DNA of 64,000 nucleotides from Actinomycetota bacterium. GTDB lineage: Bacteria > Actinomycetota > Thermoleophilia > Solirubrobacterales > Solirubrobacteraceae. The notes beneath the pieces are model-generated. The model was given only the letters and a program-made list of their open reading frames with translations. It was not told the DNA's origin and searched no databases. Positions within the stretch are counted from its first letter, which is position 1. Each line of letters opens with the position of its first letter. The DNA lies in assembly GCA_018268595.1 (NCBI GenBank), contig JAFDWH010000026.1:62001-126000 (forward strand). Direction: 5' to 3'. Positions 8,756 to 16,244 of the stretch are shown piece after piece. The position numbers and the translations under genes were made by a program.

Positions 8756-9777
8756 CGTCGCTCACTAAGCGCGTTGTCGCCGACCGCGACAGCTCCGCGT
8801 TCGACTGCTTGCGACGCGTCGGCCAGCACTCCAGCGGCTTCTTGACGCTGAACGAGGGCACGAGCCGCTATGTCGACCCGCGACTCGCGGGCTTCATCGC
8901 GTATCGCCCCGCTGGACGTCGCCACGCGATCCAGCTCTGCGGTCCGGTGGCGCCGGCACGCGACCGGCAAGCGCTGCTGCGGTCGTTTCTGCGCTGGGCC
9001 GCCAGCGAGGAGCGCCGCGTCACGGCAGTCCAGCTGACGCGCGGCGACGCGATCCTCTATGCGGAGCATGGCTTCACCGTCAACCAACTGGGCGCGAGCT
9101 ACAGCATCGACCTGAGGTGCTTCACGCTGAGCGGGACACGTTTTATGAGACTCCGCAACAAGGTCAAGCGCGCGCGACGCAGCGGGGTGACAGTGCGGGA
9201 GTGGGGCTGGGACGAGCAACGAGGCGCCAGGGGTAGCCACCAGCTCGCCGAGATCGACCGCGCATGGCTGCGCGGCAAAGGAGCGTTGGCGAAGGAGCTG
9301 GTGTTCATGGTGGGGGAACGGAACGGGCCCAATGCTCGCGAGCGCCGGCTCTTCGTCGGTGCCGACGGTGCCGGGCCGCTTGCATACGCGACCTACTCGC
9401 CATGCTTCGGCGACCGGCCGGGTTGGCTCTACGACCTCACTCGTCGTCGCCCGGATGCCCCGGCGGGAGCGATCGAGTTGCTGTTCCTCACAGCGCTCGA
9501 GCGCTTCGTCGACGAGGGCTGCGGCTGGCTTCACCTGGGCTTCACGCCGATGGCACAGCTCGACGCACGACACGAGCTGCCGTCGAGCTCGCGAACGGTG
9601 ACGGCGGTGCTCAGGCTGGTCGCGCGCCACGGAGAGCTGATCTATCCCGCCCGCTCGCAAGAGCACTTCAAGCTCAAGTGGGCGCCGCACGCGATCGAGC
9701 CCGAATACATCGCATTCGCTCCCCGCGTCAGTGTCGGCGCGCTGTGGCATCTGCTGCGGGTGACGCGGGCGATCTGA
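8752..9777 (+). CDS. DUF2156 aminoacyl-tRNA-dependent transferase-like protein (MprF C-terminal type)
   Basis: 341-aa soluble protein matching the catalytic domain of lysyl-phosphatidylglycerol synthases, a GNAT-like fold that takes amino acids from aminoacyl-tRNA. Visible family pieces are RLRNKVKRARRSGVTV (near 130-145), the block YDLTRRRPDAPAGAIELL (near 225-242), GWLHLGFTPMA, and HFKLKWAP near the end. The MprF membrane flippase half is absent, so a small soluble acceptor is as likely as a lipid. The start is TTG 8752, preceded by GGAGG and overlapping the stop of the membrane gene. Surrounded by amine-forming genes, it may act like VlmA of valanimycin biosynthesis, which moves serine from seryl-tRNA to a hydroxylamine. 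The family call is firm; the VlmA role is inference. Confidence 0.75.
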   Translation: MTSLTKRVVADRDSSAFDCLRRVGQHSSGFLTLNEGTSRYVDPRLAGFIAYRPAGRRHAIQLCGPVAPARDRQALLRSFLRWAASEERRVTAVQLTRGDAILYAEHGFTVNQLGASYSIDLRCFTLSGTRFMRLRNKVKRARRSGVTVREWGWDEQRGARGSHQLAEIDRAWLRGKGALAKELVFMVGERNGPNARERRLFVGADGAGPLAYATYSPCFGDRPGWLYDLTRRRPDAPAGAIELLFLTALERFVDEGCGWLHLGFTPMAQLDARHELPSSSRTVTAVLRLVARHGELIYPARSQEHFKLKWAPHAIEPEYIAFAPRVSVGALWHLLRVTRAI

Positions 9778-9786
9778 GGGGGGCGA

Positions 9787-11412
9787 GTGAGGAACCTGAT
9801 CTGGGAGGCGTACGAGACGGCGCGCGACGACAGACCGCTCGTGCACATCTGGGAGGACGACGGCTACGTGCCGCGCACGTGGGACTACTGGCGCGCGCAG
9901 GCCGAGCGCGTCGCCGCTGGCCTGCGCAGGCGGGGCGTGACACCCGGGACGCGAGTAGCGGCGGTCCTGACGAACACGGCGGACGTCGGCTGCGCCGTGA
10001 TCGGCACATGGCTGGCGGGCGCCGTCCTGGTCTCGCTGCCGACTCCGCGGCGCGGGCAGGAACCATTCGACTATCTCGCACAGTTGCAGCGCATCTGGCG
10101 TGACGCGGACGCGCATGTGCTGTTGATCGAGCAGCGCTTCCTCACGCTGCTCGACGGGCGCGACGTCGGCATACCGGTCGCAGCCTTCGACGCACTCGCC
10201 GCCGACGGTCCGTTCGAGCCCACGCCGCCGGCTGACGACGAGGTCGCGTTCATCCAGTACTCGTCTGGCAGCACGAGAGAGCCGAGCGGCTGCATGCTGA
10301 CCATGGCTGCGATCTCCGAGCAGGAGCGCATGATCCAGGCGCGCCTGGGCGTCGACGAAGGCACGGTCGGCGTGTCGTGGCTGCCGTTCTCGCACGACAT
10401 GGGGCTGTTCGGATCGCTGCTGCTGACGTGGGTCAGCGGCATGCGCGGCTGGCTCGGTTCGCCGGAGCGTTTCCTGCGCCAGCCGGGCACGTGGTTCGAG
10501 GACTGCGCCGCGTTCGGCGCGCATCTCACGATGGGGCCGAGCTTCGGGCTCGCGCTTGCCGTGCGACGCGCGCGCACGCGTCCCCCCAAGGGGGGCATAC
10601 CGCTGCGCGCGATCATTCTCGGCGGGGAGCGGATCGAGTGGGAGACGTTGCTGGAGGCGGACGAGGTGCTCGGGCCGTCCGGTCTGCGGCTCGAGACGAT
10701 GCTGCCCGCCTATGGGCTCGCAGAGGCGGCGCTCGCGGTGACGATGAAGCGTGGCGACGGTAGGCCGCCGACGGTTCGCCACGTCGACGCTCCGGCGCTC
10801 TACGCCGGTGAGCTGACGCCCGCGGATGCCGGCGCGGGTCTCGCGGTCGTCTCGTGCGGCCCGCCGGTCGACGGGGCCGCAGTGCGGATCGACGGCGACG
10901 GGCCGGTCGGGCGCATCTGCCTCCGCACCCCCTCACTGACGGTCGGCTACCTCGGTGACGAGGGGCTCACGCAGCGCTCGTTCGTCGACGGCGAGCTGTT
11001 CACAAACGACCTTGGGTTCCTCGAGGAGGGCGAGCTGTACGTGATCGCCCGCGTGGACGACGTCCTCACGATCGGCGGTCGCAACATCCACGCGCGCGAC
11101 GCTGAGCTGCTGGTCGAGCGCTGCGAGGGCGTCCGCACCGGCTGCGCGGCGCTGCTGGAGATGCCGCACCCGAGCGGGGCGCGCCTGCTGCTCGCGGTCG
11201 AGGCGCGCGGCGAGCTGGCCGGCGGCGGCGTGCCGCTCGCGCGTGAGATGGCGGCGGTCGTGTACCGTGCCGTCGGGCTGCGCGTGGAAGAGTGCGTGTT
11301 CATGGCGCCGGGGACGATGCCGAAGACGCCGAGCGGGAAGATCCAGCGCTTCCGCTGCCGCTCGCTGCTGGTGGACGGTGCGGACGTGATCCTTGAGCGA
11401 GTGGCGCTCTAG
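9787..11412 (+). CDS. Fatty acyl-AMP ligase (FAAL-like)
   Basis: 541-aa member of the adenylate-forming superfamily. The ATP-binding motif is IQYSSGSTREPSG (about residues 155-167), followed by the FAAL-like run LPFSHDMGLFGSLL and the motif YGLAEAALAV; the hinge region DDVLTIGGRNIHARD precedes a C-terminal domain with the lysine-containing end MPKTPSGKIQRF. FAALs activate a fatty acid as acyl-AMP and load it on an acyl carrier protein; the cluster has one at 14207. The start is GTG 9787, with an AGGGGGG ribosome site, nine bases after the previous stop. Alternatives such as an acyl-CoA ligase are less likely given the neighbouring carrier protein. Confidence 0.85.
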   Translation: MRNLIWEAYETARDDRPLVHIWEDDGYVPRTWDYWRAQAERVAAGLRRRGVTPGTRVAAVLTNTADVGCAVIGTWLAGAVLVSLPTPRRGQEPFDYLAQLQRIWRDADAHVLLIEQRFLTLLDGRDVGIPVAAFDALAADGPFEPTPPADDEVAFIQYSSGSTREPSGCMLTMAAISEQERMIQARLGVDEGTVGVSWLPFSHDMGLFGSLLLTWVSGMRGWLGSPERFLRQPGTWFEDCAAFGAHLTMGPSFGLALAVRRARTRPPKGGIPLRAIILGGERIEWETLLEADEVLGPSGLRLETMLPAYGLAEAALAVTMKRGDGRPPTVRHVDAPALYAGELTPADAGAGLAVVSCGPPVDGAAVRIDGDGPVGRICLRTPSLTVGYLGDEGLTQRSFVDGELFTNDLGFLEEGELYVIARVDDVLTIGGRNIHARDAELLVERCEGVRTGCAALLEMPHPSGARLLLAVEARGELAGGGVPLAREMAAVVYRAVGLRVEECVFMAPGTMPKTPSGKIQRFRCRSLLVDGADVILERVAL

Positions 11413-11414
11413 CG

Positions 11415-12485
11415 GTGCCGACCGTCCTCGTCACTGGCGGCACCGGACTCGTCGGGAGCGCTGTCGTCGACGCGCTGCGCCCGCTGCCCGTCCTGTCGCT
11501 GACGCGCCACGGCGCGCTCGGCTGGTCCGGGGCGCCGGAGCGCGCTGCCCGCTCCGTCAGCGCGCTGCTGCCCGCTGACAGCGGGCACGTCGTCCGCGCC
11601 CGCGAGGACCTCGACGTCGAGCACGTGCGCGGCGACATGACGCAGCCGCTGCTCGGCTTGTCCGCAACCGACTACGCAAGGCTCGCGGAGCGGGTGGACG
11701 TGGTGATTCATGCGGCTGGCGTCACCGACTACACGACGCCTCGCGCCGCGACGGAAGCGCTGAACGTCAACGGGACGCGTGGCGTCGCGCGCTTCGCTGA
11801 GCACGCGGGCGCGCCGCTCTACCACGTCAGCACCGGCTACGTTCGTGCGCCGGGCACGGCGGTGCGCGGCCGCTTCGGTGCACAGGTCTACCTCGACTCG
11901 AAGCGCGCTGCGGAGCTGGTCGCGCAGGAATGCACGATGCTTGCGGCGATCGTGCGGCCGTCGCTCGTCCTGGGGCACTCCGCCGACGGCTCGACGCCGA
12001 GCTTCCAGGGCCTGCACTACCTGCTGGGCTTGATGCTGAGGAATGAGCTGCCGCTGCTGCCGTTCTCCCCGGAGACGCGCATCGACTTCCTGCCGCGCGA
12101 CCTTGTCGGGGCGGTGATCGCGCGGCTCGCGCTGGAGCGATTCGAGGGTGAGCACTGGCTGACGGCGGGCGCGGATGCGCCGACGTTCGGTCGCGCGGTG
12201 GAGCTGTCGCGGGCTTTCGCCGCCGGCTGCGGACGGCAGCTCGATCCGCCGCGTTTCATCTCGCACGAGATGATCGACCGGCTGCTGCGTCCGATCGGCG
12301 GTCCGGCGCTCGTGCGCCGCCTCGAGCTGCTGCTGGCCTTGAGCTCGCACCTCAGGGCCGACCCGCTTCCCTGCTCGCGCGAGCGCCAGGACGACCTGGA
12401 CCTCGAGGCCGTGCTGTGGAGAAGCACGGCGTACTGGGCCGAGCGCACGGGCTGGGCGCGGACACGGGATCCGGTGCCCGCATGA
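11415..12485 (+). CDS. NAD(P)-dependent thioester reductase / extended SDR
   Basis: 356 aa. The N terminus holds the nucleotide-binding motif TGGTGLVG (residues 7-14), and the active-site pair YLDSK lies near residues 158-162. The region HAAGVTDYTTPRAATEALNVNGTRG is typical of thioester-reductase (male-sterility type) domains rather than sugar epimerases. These enzymes release a carrier-bound acyl chain as an aldehyde. It is immediately followed by a class III aminotransferase, which would turn an aldehyde into an amine. The GTG 11415 start is two bases after the ligase stop, and the end overlaps the next gene by four bases. Whether reduction stops at aldehyde cannot be read from sequence. 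Confidence 0.75.
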   Translation: MPTVLVTGGTGLVGSAVVDALRPLPVLSLTRHGALGWSGAPERAARSVSALLPADSGHVVRAREDLDVEHVRGDMTQPLLGLSATDYARLAERVDVVIHAAGVTDYTTPRAATEALNVNGTRGVARFAEHAGAPLYHVSTGYVRAPGTAVRGRFGAQVYLDSKRAAELVAQECTMLAAIVRPSLVLGHSADGSTPSFQGLHYLLGLMLRNELPLLPFSPETRIDFLPRDLVGAVIARLALERFEGEHWLTAGADAPTFGRAVELSRAFAAGCGRQLDPPRFISHEMIDRLLRPIGGPALVRRLELLLALSSHLRADPLPCSRERQDDLDLEAVLWRSTAYWAERTGWARTRDPVPA

Positions 12486-13744
12486 GCACGGTCGCGGTCA
12501 CGCCGGACGTCGATGCGACCTACCGGCGCCATCTCGGCGCCGGTCGCGCGCGCCTGGCAGCGGCGCTCGGCGGCCAGGTCGAGATCGCTGCGCACGGGGC
12601 GGTCGTCATCGACGCGCGGCAGGACGTCTACCTCGACTGCGGTGGCTACGGCGCCTTCTTGCTCGGCCACAGTCATCCGCGCGTGGTGGCGGCGGTCCAG
12701 GAGCAGGCGGCCCGGCGCGCGCTCGCGACACGGCTGTTTCTCGACCCGGTCCACGCCGGCGCCGCGCGGGCGCTTGTCGGCGTCGCCCCGCCCGGCCTGG
12801 ACCGCGTGTACTTCGCGACGTCCGGCGCCGACGCCATGGAGGCGGCTTTGAAGCTCGCGCGACTGCACGGCAAGCACCGGCTGATCGGCGTGCACGGCGG
12901 CTTCCACGGCAAGACGCTCGGAGCCCTTAGCGCGTCCGGCAACCCGACCTTCCGCGATCCGTTCGTGCCGCTGCTGCCGGGCGTCGTCCACGTTCCGTTC
13001 GGCGACGCCGGCGCGCTGGAGCGCGCCCTCGGGCAGGCCGGCGAGGCGGCATGCGTGGTGATCGAGCCGATCCAGGCAGAGGGCGGCGTGCGGCTGCCGG
13101 CGACCGGCTATCTGGCCGCCGCCGCCGATGCCTGCCGTGCGCATGGAGCGCTGCTCGTGCTGGACGAGATCGCGACCGGCGTGGGGCGCGTCGGCGCGTG
13201 GTGGGCGTGCGAGCAGGAGGCTGTGGTGCCGGATCTCCTGCTCGCCGGCAAGGCGCTCGGCGGCGGGGTCGTGCCGGTCGGCGCGGTGCTCGCGACCGCC
13301 GACGCGTTCGCGCCGCTGGACCGCGACCCGTTCATCCACAGCGCGACGTTCGCTGCGGCACCGCTCGTGATGGCTGGCGTGCGCGCGGCGCTCGAGGCTC
13401 TGGTGGAGGAGGAGGTGCCGTCGCGCGCGGCGCAGCTCGGAGTCCGGCTCCTCGCCGGGCTGCGGGCGGAGCTCGCCCATCTGCTCGAGGCGGGGTTGGT
13501 GCGAGCGGTGCGCGGCCGCGGTCTGCTCCTCGGCGTCGAGTTCGCGGCGCCGGCGATGGCGGGCGAGTTCGAGTACGAGCTGGTGGCGCGGCGCGTCATC
13601 CCGAACCACTGCCTCAATCACCACAGCGTCGTTCGCTTCACACCGCCGGCGTGTCTCGGAGACGACGAGCTGCGCTGGCTGCTCGACGCCGTTGCCGACG
13701 CCGGTGCCGCAGTCCTTGCCCGAAACGCGCGCCGGAGCCGGTGA
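12482..13744 (+). CDS. Class III aminotransferase (PLP)
   Basis: 420-aa aminotransferase of the ornithine/omega-amino-acid type. The fold is complete: GGYGAFLLGHSHPRVVAA near 55-70, FATSGADAMEAALKLAR, HGGFHGKTLGAL, the cofactor aspartate in LLVLDEIATGVGR, and the PLP lysine in LLAGKALGGG near residue 257. Family members aminate aldehydes or ketones using an amino acid donor. Directly after a thioester reductase, its expected substrate is a fatty aldehyde, giving a long-chain primary amine (inference). ATG 12482 overlaps the reductase stop (ATGA), implying translational coupling. An upstream in-frame ATG at 12416 lies deep inside the reductase and is unlikely. Confidence 0.85.
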   Translation: MSTVAVTPDVDATYRRHLGAGRARLAAALGGQVEIAAHGAVVIDARQDVYLDCGGYGAFLLGHSHPRVVAAVQEQAARRALATRLFLDPVHAGAARALVGVAPPGLDRVYFATSGADAMEAALKLARLHGKHRLIGVHGGFHGKTLGALSASGNPTFRDPFVPLLPGVVHVPFGDAGALERALGQAGEAACVVIEPIQAEGGVRLPATGYLAAAADACRAHGALLVLDEIATGVGRVGAWWACEQEAVVPDLLLAGKALGGGVVPVGAVLATADAFAPLDRDPFIHSATFAAAPLVMAGVRAALEALVEEEVPSRAAQLGVRLLAGLRAELAHLLEAGLVRAVRGRGLLLGVEFAAPAMAGEFEYELVARRVIPNHCLNHHSVVRFTPPACLGDDELRWLLDAVADAGAAVLARNARRSR

Positions 13745-13745
13745 G

Positions 13746-14210
13746 ATGTCGGCGGTGCGGCTGACGGCCGTCGTCGACGACGTCGACCCGCAGACGGCCC
13801 TGCTGCGTGTGACCGACTACCGCCGGTGGCCTGAGGCAAGCGACGCGGTGCGCTCGGTCAGCGTGGAGCAGACCGGCGTGTCCACCGCCGTGTCGACCTG
13901 GGAGGTGAGCTTCCGCGGCGGGCTGATGCGCTGGACCGAGTGCGACGTCCTGTGCGCCGACGCGCTCGAGCAACGCTTTTCGTTGATCGAGGGCGATCCG
14001 CTCGAATTCGCCGGCGCGTGGACGGCGTCCGAGCGCTCCGGCGGCTGCACGCTGCGGCTGACGGGAGAGTTCGATCTTGGCATGCCGAGCCTGCGCCACG
14101 TGCTCGATCCGATTGCGATCGAAGCGCTGGAGGACGCGATCACGGACGTGCTGGAGACGATGTTCGCCGGAAGGATCCGCGTCGGCCGGGCAGAGCCGGT
14201 GGCGCGATGA
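13746..14210 (+). CDS. SRPBCC/START-fold protein (cyclase/aromatase-like)
   Basis: 154 aa with the pattern of the SRPBCC superfamily: an N-terminal strand, VTDYRRWPEASDAVRSV, then repeated strands (TWEVSFRGGLMRWTE, LEFAGAWTASE) and a long C-terminal helix. Such proteins enclose a hydrophobic pocket and act as polyketide cyclases or lipid carriers. No ketosynthase is present, so a polyketide role is unlikely; it may hold the greasy intermediate or catalyse a dehydration or rearrangement (inference). ATG 13746 is one base after the aminotransferase stop, and the end overlaps the carrier-protein start by four bases. Confidence 0.65.
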   Translation: MSAVRLTAVVDDVDPQTALLRVTDYRRWPEASDAVRSVSVEQTGVSTAVSTWEVSFRGGLMRWTECDVLCADALEQRFSLIEGDPLEFAGAWTASERSGGCTLRLTGEFDLGMPSLRHVLDPIAIEALEDAITDVLETMFAGRIRVGRAEPVAR

Positions 14211-14479
14211 CGCAGCTCAGCGCGGCGCTTGTGGTCGACGCGGTGAACGAGGTGCTGGGCGTCAAGCGCCAGCGGTTCGAGCCGGTCGAAGCGCGCACGC
14301 CGCTCGCCGACCTGCAGCTCGACAGCCTCGACGTGGCCGAGCTGTTCATGGCGATCGAGGATCACTCCGGCTGCGAGTTGGACCCGGAGTCGGCGCGGTC
14401 GTTCGAGACGGTCGGCGACCTCGCAGAGCTGCGTCCGGCCGCGCCAGCCAACGACAACGACAGGGGGACGACCGTATGA
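14207..14479 (+). CDS. Acyl carrier protein
   Basis: 90 aa with the phosphopantetheine site LQLDSLDVAELFM; the serine of DSLD (near residue 38) is the attachment point. Helix 1 (SAALVVDAVNEVLGV) and the acidic helix around AIEDHSGCELDPES fit the family. It is the probable partner of the fatty acyl-AMP ligase and the substrate platform for the dehydrogenase and reductase. It overlaps both neighbours by four bases. The C-terminal tail (AAPANDNDRGTTV) looks disordered. A phosphopantetheinyl transferase must be supplied from elsewhere; none is in the window. Confidence 0.85.
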   Translation: MTQLSAALVVDAVNEVLGVKRQRFEPVEARTPLADLQLDSLDVAELFMAIEDHSGCELDPESARSFETVGDLAELRPAAPANDNDRGTTV

Positions 14480-15474
14480 ACGCCAAGCAGCCGATCGCCG
14501 CCGAGGCGGACTGGGAGCAGGCACCCAGCCTGCTGGAGGCGTCGGACGAGATCGAGCTCGCCCTCGACGACTGCGAACTGGAGTACTGGCTCAAGAACGT
14601 CGCGCAGGGCTCGATCGTCGGAACGGTCCACGGCCGCCGCGCCGACGCCGTGATACCGCCGATGCTGCGCGAGCCCGGCCCGCTGCGAGACAGCCGAATC
14701 GAAGAGGCCGCGTTCCGCGCGCTCTCGGAGGACGCGGCGACGAGAATCTGCGCGCTGATCGCCGCCGCCGCGCCGAACGTCGCCGGGATGGAGTTCTTTA
14801 CCACGCAGGCACTCGACGAGGCACGCCACGCGAACAGCATGCGCCACCACCTGCTCGACCTCGGCGTGCCTGCTGGCGAGCTGTTCGAGACGATCGAGCG
14901 CGTCGCGGGTCCCGATCGCGACCGCATCATCGAACCGTTGTGGGACTGGGCGCTGCCTGAGGTCGAAGACCACGCGGGCGACCTGCTGAGCCTGCGCGAA
15001 GCAGGGCACGTGGAACGCGTGTACATCAACGGAGTGGTCGTCATCACGATCCTGCTGGAGGGTGTGCTGGCGCCGACGACCGAGCTGGCCGAGCGCAAGT
15101 GGAAGCCGATCAGCGAGGCGAGCGCCGACGTCGAGCGGGGCGCGTGCGTCGACGAGATCCGCCATCTCGCCGTCGGCAGCTGGATCGTGCGCGAGCACGT
15201 GCGGACGCATGACGCCGACGAGAAGGAACGGATTCTCGCGCTGCTGGAGGAGGGACGCGCGAAGTGGGAGTCGGTTCCGGTTGTCGACATGCTGATGACG
15301 CGCGAGCGGCGCTTCCAGGAGGGCATCGAAGAGCATCGCTCCGCGATCGGCGACGGCGAGATCTGGCCCGGCCGGCGACTCGTCGACACCACCGTCGAGG
15401 AGCGCGTAATGAAGGCTGCGACGTGGTCGGTCGAGGTCCAGGAGCAGCGGATGCGCTACATGGGGCTCGGCTGA
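14476..15474 (+). CDS. Ferritin-like diiron protein with two DExRH motifs, putative N-oxygenase
   Basis: 332-aa helical protein. Two motifs, DEARH (near residue 115) and DEIRH (near 228), supply Glu-x-x-His ligands; acidic residues on preceding helices (GMEFF, LLEGVL) complete the set expected for a carboxylate-bridged diiron centre. The pattern resembles AurF/CmlI-type arylamine N-oxygenases (EX28-37DEXXH twice) and the ferritin-like proteins of N-N bond clusters. Substrates of related enzymes are amines or hydroxylamines. In this cluster it probably oxidises the amine nitrogen from the aminotransferase product (inference). ATG 14476 overlaps the carrier-protein stop. A fatty-acid desaturase or hydroxylase role cannot be excluded. 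Confidence 0.7.
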   Translation: MNAKQPIAAEADWEQAPSLLEASDEIELALDDCELEYWLKNVAQGSIVGTVHGRRADAVIPPMLREPGPLRDSRIEEAAFRALSEDAATRICALIAAAAPNVAGMEFFTTQALDEARHANSMRHHLLDLGVPAGELFETIERVAGPDRDRIIEPLWDWALPEVEDHAGDLLSLREAGHVERVYINGVVVITILLEGVLAPTTELAERKWKPISEASADVERGACVDEIRHLAVGSWIVREHVRTHDADEKERILALLEEGRAKWESVPVVDMLMTRERRFQEGIEEHRSAIGDGEIWPGRRLVDTTVEERVMKAATWSVEVQEQRMRYMGLG

Positions 15475-15486
15475 CTTGCGCGCGGC

Positions 15487-16167
15487 TCAGCGGAGCGCGC
15501 GGCGCACGCGCGAGCCGATTCGCGCCACGAGCGCGTTCTGGAATTCCAGGTCTTTCGAGGCTGGTTCCCAAACGATCGACACGCTCGAGATTGCACGGCC
15601 TATCCGGTTCAGGAGGGTGTCGACCGCGACGTCGTGACGGGGGATCGGGATCGTGAGTCGGTAGCTGGTGCTCTGCTGGCCGACGGGTTCCACAAGCAGC
15701 GTTTCCCTCGTCAGCGGCGCCAGCGGCTGATGCACTCGACTGACCGCGACGGCGTGCGTGTAGCTCACGATGCAGCGTCGGTTGGCTGGCGAGTCGAGAC
15801 GTGCGAACGCCGCGGCTGCCGTTCGCACGTCTCGGAACAACAGGACCGATTGCTGCGCTCTCGCCGCGTCGGTCACATACCTCGGCGTGGTGGCGACGCC
15901 GGTCGCGCTGTCGCGGAACAGCACGCGGGGGCTGCATGGCGCGTGGTTACGCAAGTCGCGCGCCGCGACGACGTTCCCCGGAATGTCGTCGCGGCGTACC
16001 AGCGCCGACTCCGCGCGTGCCGGATCGTCGAGCCTGCGAGGCGCCGCGACGACCGCTGCGCTCTGCCTGCGCGTGCCTGTCCGGTCGGGCTTCGTGCTCT
16101 CTCCGCATCCGGCGGCGAGGAGCGCTGCGCATGCACCGCATGCCAGTCTCCGTGTCCAGCGCTGCAC
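15487..16167 (-). CDS. Secreted lipoprotein, sensor-like domain
   Basis: 226 aa. The signal sequence MQRWTRRLACGACAALLAAGCG ends in a lipobox (LAAGC), so the mature protein is lipid-anchored outside the membrane. The body (QQSVLLFRDVRTAAAAFARLDSP, then SYRLTIPIPRHDVAVDTLLNRIG) resembles the extracellular PknH-type sensor domain of actinobacteria, which usually has paired cysteines; two or three occur here. The start is GTG 16167 with an AGGAGGGGG ribosome site. It converges on the biosynthetic cluster (12-bp gap) and diverges from the second DHA2 pump. Function unknown. Confidence 0.65.
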   Translation of the reverse strand: MQRWTRRLACGACAALLAAGCGESTKPDRTGTRRQSAAVVAAPRRLDDPARAESALVRRDDIPGNVVAARDLRNHAPCSPRVLFRDSATGVATTPRYVTDAARAQQSVLLFRDVRTAAAAFARLDSPANRRCIVSYTHAVAVSRVHQPLAPLTRETLLVEPVGQQSTSYRLTIPIPRHDVAVDTLLNRIGRAISSVSIVWEPASKDLEFQNALVARIGSRVRRALR

Positions 16168-16244
16168 GACTCCCCCTCCTGCTGCTTATACTGAAAAATA
16201 GGCTAACAGGAGATGGCCGGTCAGGCGGGGGAAGGGGGAGCGTC

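Noticed and set aside
8752-9777. Lipid lysyltransferase (MprF) as the simple answer for the DUF2156 gene
   Set aside because: Kept as an alternative but not preferred: the flippase half is missing and every neighbour concerns acyl-carrier and amine chemistry.
13746-14479. Type II polyketide cluster, suggested by a cyclase-like protein and a carrier protein
   Set aside because: No ketosynthase, chain-length factor or acyltransferase is present.
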